Below, one piece after another: positions 43,295-53,629 of a stretch of DNA of 64,000 nt. The position numbers and the translations under genes were made by a program. The stretch lies in NCBI GenBank assembly GCA_960531495.1, contig OY482847.1:17025630-17089629 (forward strand). The letters run 5' to 3'. Source of the DNA: Zeus faber. Lineage: Eukaryota; Chordata; Actinopteri; Zeiformes; Zeidae. The notes under the pieces are model-generated. The model made no database searches and was not told the origin of the DNA. It worked only from the letters and a program-made list of their open reading frames with translations. Each line of letters opens with the position of its first letter. The first letter of the stretch is position 1.

Positions 43295-43973
43295 GGCCCG
43301 TATTCACAAAACATCTTAGGGCTAAAAGTAGCTCCCGACTTACTGATTTAGGAGAAACTCTTAAAAGTAATAGGTGTGTCAGTCCTACTTTAAGTACTCC
43401 TACATTTTTGGTCTAAGAGTATTTCACAAAGCGCTTTGGCACTAAATCCAGCTCCTAAATCTGTGAAAAATCAGAGTAGTCAAGAGGACTCATAAATCAC
43501 TAAGACCAAATAACAAACAATCCGAAAACGGCTGCTGCCGACAAATCCGCCTCGTGACGGCGTCAACATTTTAAAATCATTTAATGATACTGAGCTTTTA
43601 TAAAGGTATCGCCTTAATTGCGAGGGAATTATGATAATAGTAGAGCTAGTCAGGAGGGCAGTCACTTGACCAAAAAACAGAAACAACCCAATAAAAGCGG
43701 AGATCAAGGTTCTGACAACTCAGAGACTCATCCCTTATCAGCCAATCACTGTGGGCAAAGTAAGAAGGCTTGTTCGTATAACATGACATTATCCATAGCA
43801 ACAAGGTCAATGCTTCCCCTTCTCTTAGCTTGAGATTTCTCCACATTCCTTAGTAAAAGTTGTTCTCAGTAGCTTTGTGAATAGGTTTTAAAAGGAAACT
43901 TTTAGGTACAAACTGTTGTTGCTATTTGGGAGAACTCTAAGTGGTCAGATAAAATGTTTTGTGAATAGAGGCC
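43295..43973. mobile_element. PIF-Harbinger-type non-autonomous element (679 bp)
   Basis: Inverted ends: ggcccgtattcacaaaacat on the left and ggcctctattcacaaaacat (complement of the right end), 18 of 20 identical by eye. CAG trinucleotides flank both sides (43292-43294 and 43974-43976), fitting the 3-bp CWG target duplication described for zebrafish Harbinger. No transposase frame is seen. Confidence 0.78.
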
Positions 43974-43976
43974 CAG

Positions 43977-45560
43977 ATTTCCATTTGTTACAACATTTTA
44001 CATACCGCACGGGTTTATGGGTAAATTCAAATTTTCAGCAAGGCGCACACAGGAGCAGGGGAAGCCAATAGACCTCAACAGTGACGGCCCACTTTTTGAA
44101 CGGCTCAGTTTTCGGAAGTGAATTTCCCATTTATTCACGCCGTTGACATTTCAGAGAATCCTTATATAAAGAGTTTTTAAGCGTGGAACCAAGCCAAAAC
44201 CACTATGGCATGAATCATGACAAGAAAACATTTGATTCCGAGCATTAAAAAATTGGAAAATGGGAAAAAAATGCAAAAGGTACAAGAAAGTGTACATAAT
44301 CATTTTAAGAGTGAAGAAACCGCTCGTAGACTAGCTTCGTACTTATCGACTTCCCCCATGCTCATGCACGTCTTGTTGAAAATATGAATGTACCCATCAG
44401 CCAGTGCGGTAAACATTTCCAGGGTAACAGTGAGCTCCACCAATCAGAGACGTAACACTTCTACACTTTAGGATTGTAGATAGTGGAGTACTGCTCCATG
44501 CCATCGCAATTTTTTTCTTAGAACAAGGTTGATTGTTGCCCTGTGTAGCATAAAAAAGTCGGACAATTGTGCTCGGGGATACGATTTGAGAGATTCATTT
44601 TCGTGACTATGAGCGCGATACAGTGGTGTGTGATTAGCAGGCCTTCCATACAGGTATCCGTTCCTTTCCAGGCACAATTTCATGTTGGATCGGTGTGCCC
44701 CCCCCCCACCCCCCCCCCCCCACTGTTTAGCAGGAAAAAAGCCTAATATGATCATTCTAGAAGAGAAAAGCTGCAAGGGCATGTTTAGTCCATTTGGTGG
44801 AATCATATAAAATTGCGGAAATTGGAATAATATGGGACCTTTGAGGCAAGAGTCCATGTTGCCCAATTTAAGACCCACAGGAATGAGACATGTTCCCCAT
44901 CACCTCCCCCTGAGCCACTAGACATAGATGTTTTTGGGAAGATGAAAACACTAAATAGCACAGACCTTTGAAAATATCATCTTCTTTAGATGCACTAATA
45001 AAAACAAAACATCTTATTTTCATCAAATGTTAAGAATTTGTTGCGTTTTTCTATTGGTCCTGGCTTCTGAAGAGCCCTCAAACATTCTATTCATAGTTTT
45101 GCACCTGTGTGTCATGAAATATATATGGACAACATATACAGAATCTTTGGGCTATTTTTGAAAAATTTAACAGACCTGCTCAAAAGGTCACAGAAATCTG
45201 TTCAGATAAGTAGTTTCAGCGCGAGGTGTCATCTGTTCTCATGCCAACGTGAATATTCATTACGCACCCCACACTGAGCTCGGCCACTTCCAACAGAGGG
45301 GAACAACTGCTTAGTGAGCCAGAATAAATGGCCTTCATTAATGAAACATTATTAATGAATGAATGTTTTCATGAAAAATAGGAGGTCATATATTTTGTGA
45401 AAATAATTCTCAGCTCACTTTCCTTTCTGCCTCAGACCAACTTTTGTGCGGTTTTCCTCAACATGTCCATTACAGTAGAACACTAGTTCAAATTTTTTCT
45501 TGTCCCCCTGTTGATATTGTGAGATAATTTAACATTGAACTTTTAATAGAATGCCTTGCA
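43977..45560. other. intergenic with poly-C runs
   Basis: C8-A-C12 near 44699-44720. No gene recognised. Confidence 0.5.
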
Positions 45561-45561
45561 T

Positions 45562-45640
45562 CAGCGGTTCCCAAACTTTTCTGACTCACGACTTGAAAAT
45601 CTCAAAAATATTTGAGGTCCGCATCCACCTTGATTTTAAC
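45562..45640 (+). repeat. hAT-type terminal fragment
   Basis: Begins cagcggttcccaaacttttc then tgactcacgacttg, a common hAT-like start in fish (CAGNGGTTCCCAAACT). No matching opposite end identified. Confidence 0.5.
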
Positions 45641-46489
45641 GATCAAAGGAGCAGCCAGTGGCGATTCTGCAGTCTGCTGGGGCCCTAGGCATAAATTCCT
45701 AGGGGGCTCCAACGAGCGTTCATCACCATTATGTTATAAGTAATGTGCACCAAGGAAAAATGTACAAAAATCTGATCTTTTCCTTTTTCAAATGTTCACA
45801 ATAGAAGCATTTTTTTAAATTTAAAGAACAATAAGTTAAACAGAACAATAAAAACCTAAATAAATAACGAAAGAAGTTCAACGTTGTCACATTGTAAATA
45901 ACCCATATGATAAGGCCGGTGCTCATCAACAATAACGCATCGATTCTATAAATGCTGCCTATATGTAGGACTTGGTTTGTGCCACTGGGCTGCCGCTATG
46001 TCCTCCAGTTCCATAGACCTTTACACAATGCGCTCTACTGAAATAAGAGCCAGTCATCAAAGTCTCTCCTGGGACACGGTTGACCTGAGGGAGGATTTCA
46101 TGAGTTTTAAAGCTGAGAAGCTTCTCTCTCCAGAGGCAACAGTGTCTGGAAGAGTTAACGGCAGATGAAGGACACTGCTGAGGCTTTACAAAGAGATCCA
46201 GAAGCTGTCCCTTGTAAAAGTAATAAGCACCTCTCTTGGGGAGGAATATACACGACCGGGAACGGCATGGACAGCAGCACTGACCTCCAGAACCAAATCC
46301 TCAGGCTCACAACGTGTAGTGTTTTCTCTTCTTTCATATGGTTGTCTGCAAGTTTGTCACTCTACATAGTCTTTGACGCATTTTCTTTTCAGAGCAGAAA
46401 ACCATAAAGGACATAAACATCTTCCAGTTTTCAAAATCTGTCATTCATGTTGAGGGCTGTGTCCACTAGGGGCAGAAAACAACTCTCTG

Positions 46490-46935
46490 TTAAAGTGCAG
46501 TCATACAGGAATTGCCAGGTTGTTTTCCACTGTCTTTTTCTCAGGAAATGTCCTGTCACTGTCACTCTCTAGGTTTTCTGCAATCTCTCTAGCATCAGTT
46601 CGAGAGACAGCAAGTCCACTTTCCCTGAAATTGTCCAGATATACTCTCACTGAGCTCTTTTATGTTTTTCAAGAGAAACGCCTTGGCTATGCAGAATATT
46701 GCTGGCGTGGTTGATCTGATACAATACAAACCAGATTACACTGCATAGTCCAAAACTCCATGTCATGAGTTCACCCTTCATGCTGGTTGCTGTGGACATT
46801 GTCTCGGTCCTTTTTTCTGCACTGAGAGGGTTTGGAGAGCAGACAATGTTTGTAGGATCTCTGGCAGGGAGTAACCACCACGCATCCACCTTTCCACTGT
46901 CAATCCTGGCTTCCCATCTGATCCCAAAGATTTGA
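46490..46935 (-). pseudogene. hAT transposase, C-proximal piece
   Basis: Continues the same protein beyond the LINE insertion: IRWEARIDSGKVDAWWLL, then SAEKRTETMSTATSMKGEL, then MTWSFGLCSVIWFVLYQINH and ASNILHSQGVSLEKHKRAQ followed by TGA/TAA-type breaks. The R-W-E-x-R-I-D and W-x-x-V-L-Y-Q-I-N-x-x-S-x-x-L-Q blocks fit DUF4371 transposases. It is frame-broken and lacks a clear C-terminal dimerisation domain, although weak homology may run to about 46150. Confidence 0.6.
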
Positions 46936-46949
46936 CTGTTAAGTGCTAA

Positions 46950-47640
46950 ACATGTAAAACTGCGCAGTATTGCACAGAGGAACTAAAAAAGCTTGTTCAA
47001 TGAAAACCAACGATGTAGACGGTGACTACTGAAGATCAGGCTGCATCTGCTACAACCAGATTAGGAGTGTGACTGCTGCATGGGACACACGGTGCCTTCT
47101 CATTCAGTTGCAATATTCTTGCATCCCATCTCCAGAGCTCCGTCGTAACTTCCTGACCTGGCCTGCAAGAGTGCAGATGAGCCAACAAGCCTGATCCCCC
47201 CGCCTGCTGAATATAGCCACCAGAGACTCAAACGCAGACACTTCTCCACCGAAGCTAGGAGACTCCTTACCACGAGCCCTCCAAACCCTGGATGGATCCT
47301 TGACTGCTGGAACAAGCAATGGTCCGAGTCAACCTCCACGTTGAGGAAGTTCATCAACTCCCCTTCAACCAATCCGCCTGGGTGTGACCTACCACGGAAT
47401 GCCTGGGTCAACCTCAACAGACTTAGCTCTGGAGTAGCAAAGACCCAAACCTATCTGCATATGATTGGAGTGTCTGCCACAAATCTCTGTGAATGCGGAA
47501 AACCACAGACAGTTGAACACATCATTGATGAATGCCCAATCTTCAAATCACCACATGGAGTAAGCGGCCTCATTGAACTGGATGACGATACCACTTCTTG
47601 GCTAATGTCCTAATTGCCTGTGTAGCCCTACACGAACGAT
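46950..47640 (+). pseudogene. LINE ORF2 C-terminal fragment inserted in hAT
   Basis: Blocks: CWNKQWSESTSTLRKFI, NPPGCDLPRNAWVNLNRL, GVAKTQTYLHMIGVSAT, and the zinc-knuckle-like CECGKPQTVEHIIDECPIF (C-x-C...H-x4-C), then LIELDDDTTSWLMS. LPR-x-x-W-x-x-LNRLR/S-G and C-x-CG-x-x-QTV-x-HI are typical ends of several fish LINE ORF2 proteins. Upstream, LKPTN and IPSPELRRNF mark the same protein in other frames, with stops. It is oriented opposite to the hAT gene it splits. Confidence 0.75.
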
Positions 47641-47860
47641 TCTTGCATGAACCCCTCGTCTATGTCCCATCATGTTGCACCCATTATCGTGGGATATTCC
47701 ACGGCAGTGTGCAATGTTCAAGTTTAGCTTGTCCAGCTTCTCCAGAAGTGTGGGGCACAGACCTTTTCCAGCGGCGTCTTGAACATCAACAAATCCTACA
47801 AAATGTTTAGAGATTGATGCACCAAGTGATGGCTCGCAGTTAAGCACTCTCAAGATGGCA
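47602..47860 (-). pseudogene. hAT (DUF4371-type) transposase, N-proximal piece
   Basis: Reads SISKHFVGFVDVQDAAGKG, then LEKLDKLNLNIAHCRGISHD, then NGCNMMGHRRGVHARI. The H-F-V-G-F-V-D and C-R-G-x-S-x-D-N-G-x-N-M-M-G blocks are hallmark sequences of the TTF-type/DUF4371 hAT transposases; the first catalytic Asp region of hAT enzymes lies around DNG. The homology stops abruptly at about 47640, where the plus-strand LINE piece joins. Confidence 0.78.
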
Positions 47861-48132
47861 GGAAGTCGATCAGTGCGGCCAGCCGGGAGTAAAGTACATT
47901 ACAGTGGAAAAGACAATTTACAGAAATAAAAATGTGCTGTTTTATTTTAAAAGGAAAAAGTCACAGAGTGAAGTAGTGCTTCAACATACAAAAATCATTA
48001 AGTTAAATAGTGCTTCTTTTAAACGTAGACACCAAATAATATATTAACAACTGTAAACAGAAGGTATGTGGTAAGTACTTGCTGTCATTAACAACCATGA
48101 CGAGAGCCTCAGCTCTCCATCTCTAACTCACA

Positions 48133-48172
<40 letters not shown>

Positions 48173-48469
48173 TTCGATATTCGAATGCTATTTAAATTAG
48201 GAAAAAAAGACGTTCAAATCTGAAAATTAACATTTGAAAAAAAAAATGCAGTCTTTCTGAGCAGCAGCTAAGCAGTTTCAGTGACAGCTTTATGCTCATT
48301 AAATGAAAAAGGTAAATAAAACAGAGGCAGTCAGGACTCCGCTGGACTCATCAGATGTTCCGGGCTCTGCCAGCAGCTCACGCCAAAGCGCACAGCGAAG
48401 CACCGGATCTCACCAGGGGGCAGATAAAACAATCGCTCAGTAGGTGTTTTTTTGTCTGTATTTTTTCTC

Positions 48470-48665
48470 CATGTTTTGGGGCCGCTTTCTAAAATCTCAC
48501 AACAAAGAATACAGAGCGGGGGAGGAGCAAAATGAAAAAGAAAAAAGAAAAACAAGGACCAAATAGTTTAATTATCCTGGAGAAAGGAGCCGTTGCACCA
48601 GGCGGTCTGGGTCTCTGCTCCGAGGAGGACGAGGAGGCTGGGGTCTGCGAATGGACGATTGAAAT
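48470..48665 (+). repeat. segment shared with the short hAT-like element at 41.8 kb
   Basis: Aligns in reverse with 41757-41925. Conserved strings include ctttctaaaatctcacaa, aggaccaaatagtttaatta and gctccgaggaggacgagg. This links the two elements as one family. Confidence 0.72.
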
Positions 48666-49002
48666 GTTGCACGATCATCCAAGCCTAACGTACAACACAC
48701 TCACAGGCATGAATTCAGGCTCCCTCCTGGTGTTTCACATGATATATGAAAAGAAACAAAAAACGTATACTTGCAAGTTGCGCTTGTACACCTAGTTGTG
48801 AAATATAGTAGCACCGTCTCCAAAAATAGTCGTAATGGCCTGGGGCCCCAAGCGGTTGCCTATGGAACGCCAAAGGGTTCATTAATCTCTTTGTTTTTCG
48901 CCGTCACCAGGCGTGTTTTAGTTAAACGCCGCACAGGAAGGTGCAAATTATGCAATGTGCTGTTTAATAAGTGCCATACGCCGGGTGTTGTTGTATAGGG
49001 GT

Positions 49003-49323
49003 ACGGTGGCACAGTGCACTGCTGCCTCACAGCAAGAAGGTCCTTGGTTTGATTCCCACCTGGGGCGCTGTTGGCACGCCGCTCCGGCAGGTTACCTCCT
49101 GATAAGGGGCCTTTCTGGCTAGAGTTTGCATGCTGTGAATGGGGTTTCCTCCATGAAACATCACTAACAACATGCAGAACAGGGTCTTCTGACCGATGAT
49201 GGACATTTGCAATTGGTCCCTGGGCGTGTTGCTGTATGCTGCCCACTGCTCCTGGCTGCCCCCCGGAGGAAGGACGGATGGGTTAAAAGCAGAGAACTCA
49301 TTTCACCTGCCACCATTTGCAGC

Positions 49324-49361
<38 letters not shown>

Positions 49362-49425
49362 GACGCCATGAGTGCATGTGTTGCGGTGTGTGTCCCCTGT
49401 AAAGATTCTTCTTCTTATTAAACAC
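49003..49425 (+). mobile_element. tRNA-derived fish SINE
   Basis: The head has box A-like tggcacagtgc (49007-49017) and box B-like ggtttgattcc (49046-49056) at normal tRNA spacing, after acggtggc and with gcctcacagcaagaaggtcc between. The body has ctagagtttgcatgctg, tgctgcccactgctcctggc and ggatgggttaaaagcagaga, then a (GT)n tract and an aagattcttcttctt tail. A 5'-truncated relative lies at 34068-34385. Confidence 0.75.
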
Positions 49426-50195
49426 CGCCAGGCGTCTTAGGTAAATTTTCACTATATCACCTTCCTCCCAAAAAGGCACTGCCTACTGGCCTACAATTTG
49501 TCTGTATGAGGGCTTTTTTTAGGGTAGAGGCAACTGCCATGCATGGATTTGAGAGAAGGACATTACTTGCGTGCGTTGTGCGTATGTTGAAGACTCATTG
49601 AAGTGGTCCAGGAAAGCCCACGACAGAAAGTACAAGTCACAGAAAAACACCACATCAACCCCAGCCCATTCCAGAGCCCTCAACCTTTTCTGACTGCTAT
49701 CGGCTCTGAAGCTGTTTCCGACACCGACAATTTTACAACTTTGGCAAAAACGGGCATGTGTTTGTTAATCAGTGCTGAGGCAACAACGCACCAATAAAAG
49801 TGGAAAGACCTGTCACAATTATAAATACAATTTGGTTGACCAGTATTGCCACGGAAATGATTTAGATGAAAAATGAAATTGTTTATTATTTTTCATTTAA
49901 TGTGACTATAACAGTGTAAACCAAATAAAAGTGAAGTAATAATGACAAAAGAACTAAGGAAGAGGGAAAGCAGATAATTGGCAACACAGAACAAAAAAAA
50001 AAAAATTGCTGTTCAAACACTTTAAAAATAACGGCACATATTACATATATAATATAAACTATAGAGTATATATACATTTTATAAATAACTCATTGATCGT
50101 GGAAATAGCCGATGGATGATCAAATTCAAATGACAATAGCCCACATTACAAAGGTTGTATTAAATTATAGTAGTGTATTGCAATTATAGGAATAC
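49426..50195. other. intergenic, no recognised feature
   Basis: AT-rich; nothing specific recognised. Confidence 0.5.
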
Positions 50196-50300
50196 GAACA
50201 TTATTCATCCCCGAGGGGAAATTCAGGCGTTCAGCAGTGGATTGGGCTTGGGTACAGGATAAGTGCAAAATAAGTCACAAATATAAAATAAAAAAAAACA
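50196..50300 (-). repeat. LINE 3' tail fragment
   Basis: The motif attattcatccccgagggg followed by aaattcagg, then aagtgcaaaataagt and an A-rich stretch: antisense 3' end of a Rex/L2-like LINE, related to pieces at 2925, 52310, 62244 and 63864. Confidence 0.6.
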
Positions 50301-50929
50301 AGAATTCAGCAAATTGACCATAAAAGCACAAAGCACTAAAACACAGATAAGTGGAGAGGTGATAAGAGGCGAGGTTTGGGAGGGAGGCGATATGGACATA
50401 ATTTTTGGCTCTCCCGGACCACTTTAATGAGTCTTCAACACATACGCATACACAATGTCCTTCTCTCAAATCCACGCATGCCGGTTGCCTCGCAAACTCT
50501 CATTCGGAAAAATTGTACTACCTGAGGCTCCATGGAGGCCAGTAGGCGGTGCCTTTTTGGGAGGGAGGAGATAAAGTGAAAATTTGCCAAACAGCCTAAA
50601 AAATGGGGGTGTGATGGCGGCAGACGTATACAACACCATACGGCATATGGTGCTTATTAAAGGGCGCATTGCAACATCTTGCGGCTTCATGTACGGCGGT
50701 TTTAACCAAAACAGGCCTGGTGACGGTGAAAAAACAAAGAGATTAATGAGCCCTTCGGTGTTCCATAATGTCCTGTCTGCTCACAAGCTGTGCGTCTGGG
50801 AGCAGCACACAGCAAACGTGCACAGACATTGGCGATCAACGTAGTGTTTCATACGTTTTCTATACTGTTTTATCACAGCAGAAATGCATTTCAAAAATGT
50901 AACCGGAATAAAAAATGTAATGTGTGTGG
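50301..50929. other. intergenic, no recognised feature
   Basis: Nothing specific recognised; short frames only. Confidence 0.5.
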
Positions 50930-51152
50930 TAGGGTGGCTGTACGCCTGTTGCTCGTAAGAGGAATCAACGAGCAACGTGTAGAACCCCCATCCCCACACA
51001 CACATGAGGAGGGCCTCTGTCATGACAATGTGTCATCTGCTATCGGCTTGTTCCGTCTTGCTCACTCTCTACAATGGACTGATGGATTTGCGACAGCTGT
51101 GTCTCTGTGTCGGAGGGGCCTGAAAACGCCACTCGGGTGGCGTGTAGCAGGC
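50930..51152 (+). repeat. 222-bp dispersed repeat, copy 2
   Basis: Aligns with the reverse complement of 12321-12542. The 9-bp stem gttgctcgt/acgagcaac (50948-50976) is preserved with a different loop. See copy 1 for shared strings. Confidence 0.75.
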
Positions 51153-51214
51153 GTATCAGAGACAATGTGTTTTTAAACACCTGGATTAAAAAAAACAAAA
51201 AAACACACCATCAT

Positions 51215-51275
51215 TTGACTGGCCACTTGCAGTACCCCTGTGGACCACTAGTGGTTCCACAGGTTGAAAATAGCT
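51215..51275 (-). repeat. hAT-like short fragment
   Basis: On the minus strand, tttcaacctgtggaaccact then agtggtccacagggg. This resembles a hAT terminus with internal palindrome; only a scrap. Confidence 0.35.
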
Positions 51276-51339
51276 ACTTCTCATAATTTTCATAAACTCT
51301 TCAACTGATTTATTGTTTTTATTATTAATTATAATTGTC

Positions 51340-51340
<1 letters not shown>

Positions 51341-51383
<43 letters not shown>
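51341..51383. repeat. (GT)n microsatellite
   Basis: About 21 GT units. Confidence 0.96.
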
Positions 51384-51384
<1 letters not shown>

Positions 51385-52265
51385 GCTGGGGTGTGGATTG
51401 TGTCCCTCTGTTTGAAAGACGGGCATTTTCACAGGTATTCTCCGCACGGTTCCATCAGAGAAATAATAATGGCAGAGCTTTTCTTGCGGGTCATAAAAGC
51501 GTAAAGCGGATAAATGCGTCCATTTTATCAGTGATGTAAGAGGTGTTCTAGCGTAGACGGGACAATGGCAGGGATGGCTCCCTCTCTCTGTGTCTTTTCT
51601 CATGCTTCCATCCGAACGGAGACGAAGGCAGATATGGCGCCTATTGTTTTCATATTTAACACATTGGAGCGTGTCCTCCCTTGCGTTCTCTCCGGAGCCG
51701 TGTGAGATAATGGCTGACTGATAATGGGACGCCATGTGTTGCTTTCTGAGTAGTTCCTCCATATCCATTCTCCCACGGTGACAACAGCACGTCAGCCATC
51801 CAATCCGAGGTTCAGCGAGGCGGTCATTCGCCAGTTTGCTCAGGGGGGAGGAATTGCTTTCCAATTTCCAGAGAAATATATCAAGGGGATTGCTCTTCCA
51901 TCGCACCACCACCCTAAGCAGTGAATACCGACAAGGCCATATCGTAGCCTCACACCAGCCGACACTGCTGCACAGTGTGGGCCGCGCTGAGGAAGATGAG
52001 GGACGTGCTGTATATCTTTGTATAAAAGGGAAATGTGATAGTGCGTGGCGGAGTCCTTGGTGGGCTCCGCTGGACATAAAATTGAATGTTTTTTCCCTTT
52101 AAACATCCACCGCTGTTGCCTTTCATTACGATTTGTCCCGAGTGTCACTGGTGCCCCAAGTGTTGCTCTTCTTCTTCTCCATGGTGGTGGGACTTCACAG
52201 GGAGCCCAGATGGAACGTTCTGACTGGTTTCTGCTGCAATGCTTTCTTTTATGGATGCGCATGCC
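51384..52265. other. intergenic, no gene recognised
   Basis: A 250-codon minus frame (51325-52077) begins as the (GT)n shadow and shows no domain. Confidence 0.45.
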
Positions 52266-52520
52266 CTCAGATAGATATGTCGATAAATAGATGAATAGAT
52301 AGATAGATGGGTACTTTATTCATCCCTCAAAGCAGTATGCAAAATAATAATAATGCAAGGCAATAAAAATAGAAAAAAGAAAATGGCATTATAGCCAAGG
52401 CAAGTTTATTTATATACAACATTTCCACAACAAGGCAATTCAAAGTACTTTACATAAAACATCAAGAAGACATGAAGACGAAGTGCAAAAGAAACACATT
52501 ACTAGAGGACATAGAATGCA
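52266..52520 (-). repeat. two LINE 3' tail fragments with a GATA tail
   Basis: A short (GATA)n-like stretch leads into gggtactttattcatccctc (52309-52328), an antisense LINE end. At 52395-52460 a second motif, aaggcaagtttatttatata then acaaggcaattcaaagtact, is the antisense end of another common fish LINE. The GATA repeat probably grew from the LINE's terminal repeat. Confidence 0.6.
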
Positions 52521-53279
52521 TAAAGTTAAAAAATAGAATACATAGAACGCATAAAAAGTTACAGTGCAGTGCAAGAAATCAATCAAAGGAACCTTGTTTT
52601 ACTCTTTGTGAACAATTATTTTGCCTTTTCCCTGAATAGCGTTTTACCTTGTCAAGGCGGTATCCTAGCCCAGGAGAACCGGTCTGGAGATCTTATTATA
52701 TGGAAAATATACAACCTGACAGTTAACAGTAAACAAAAAATATGGCAATATACACTGAACCTAATAATAAATAACAAATATGACCTAAAATAACAGAAAA
52801 AAACAATAAAAGATATAAATGAAAAAATAAAAGGACATGTCAAAACGTAATATATGGTCCTTTAGTTTTTATGTGCCATGATGAACATAGATCATATATG
52901 ACGTCATAAGACATATGAGAGATCCTCTCCGTAGGGCCAGTATGGTATTTATGTTTTTTTCATATTTTTTTAGTTTTGATTAATATTTTGGATATTTTAA
53001 ATGGAACAGTAATGTGTTCATAGTTTACATTTATTGTGTTTTTTTTTTCAAGTTTTCTGGCTTGCTACTTGGGTTATGTTCATACATTATTCAGAACATG
53101 GGAGGAAAGCACCGTTTTGCTGATATATTCTATATTTCCATAGGGCATTTTATGAAATCCAAGTGATTCCACAAAGTGTCAGGTCTTCCAGGGAAATTTG
53201 ATCCGATCATCACTCAAGCAATTGGCTTAAAAGGTGCAGACAGATTAAAAACAACATCTTGAGTAATGGCTTCGGTCAA

Positions 53280-53280
<1 letters not shown>
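52521..53280. other. intergenic, no recognised feature
   Basis: AT-rich; nothing specific recognised. Confidence 0.5.
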
Positions 53281-53343
<63 letters not shown>

Positions 53344-53500
53344 GCGCGCATGTGTGTGTGCGTGTACGCTCACGCGCGAATAGGAATGGATATGGAAACT
53401 TAATATGTTTATGGCGCTGATTAAATTGCACTGATACTATGAGGTACCAAAAATATTCTGTAGCATCCAATGGCAGATTTTGATAAAAAAATACAAAAAA

Positions 53501-53570
<70 letters not shown>
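53281..53570. repeat. (GT)n and (TA)n microsatellites
   Basis: (GT)n at 53281-53338 and (TA)n at 53503-53570, directly left of a LINE fragment. Confidence 0.95.
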
Positions 53571-53573
<3 letters not shown>

Positions 53574-53629
53574 TCTAGGTATGTATTTGTATATATAGTG
53601 GGAAAAATGGGGCTGCGGACTTTGGTCCT

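Larger units (their letters stand above)
45655..48875 (-). mobile_element. hAT transposon remnant with nested LINE
   Basis: The left end contains agtggcgattctgc and gctggggccctaggc; the right end, read in reverse, contains gcttggggccccaggcc, giving GGGGCCC-type inverted ends. Between them lie two pieces of a DUF4371/hAT-type transposase on the minus strand (47602-47860 and 46490-46935), separated by a plus-strand LINE fragment. A (CA)n at 48131-48170 and A-rich DNA occupy the rest. Boundaries are approximate. Confidence 0.6.

Noticed and set aside
46150-46420. Further hAT transposase C-terminus
   Set aside because: Only weak, frame-scattered resemblance; not strong enough to annotate.
49003-49080. 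A tRNA gene
   Set aside because: Box A and B are present, but the cloverleaf is not complete by eye and the sequence continues into a SINE body.
51325-52077. 250-codon minus frame
   Set aside because: Ends in the GT repeat, no recognised domain or splice signals, codon content unremarkable.
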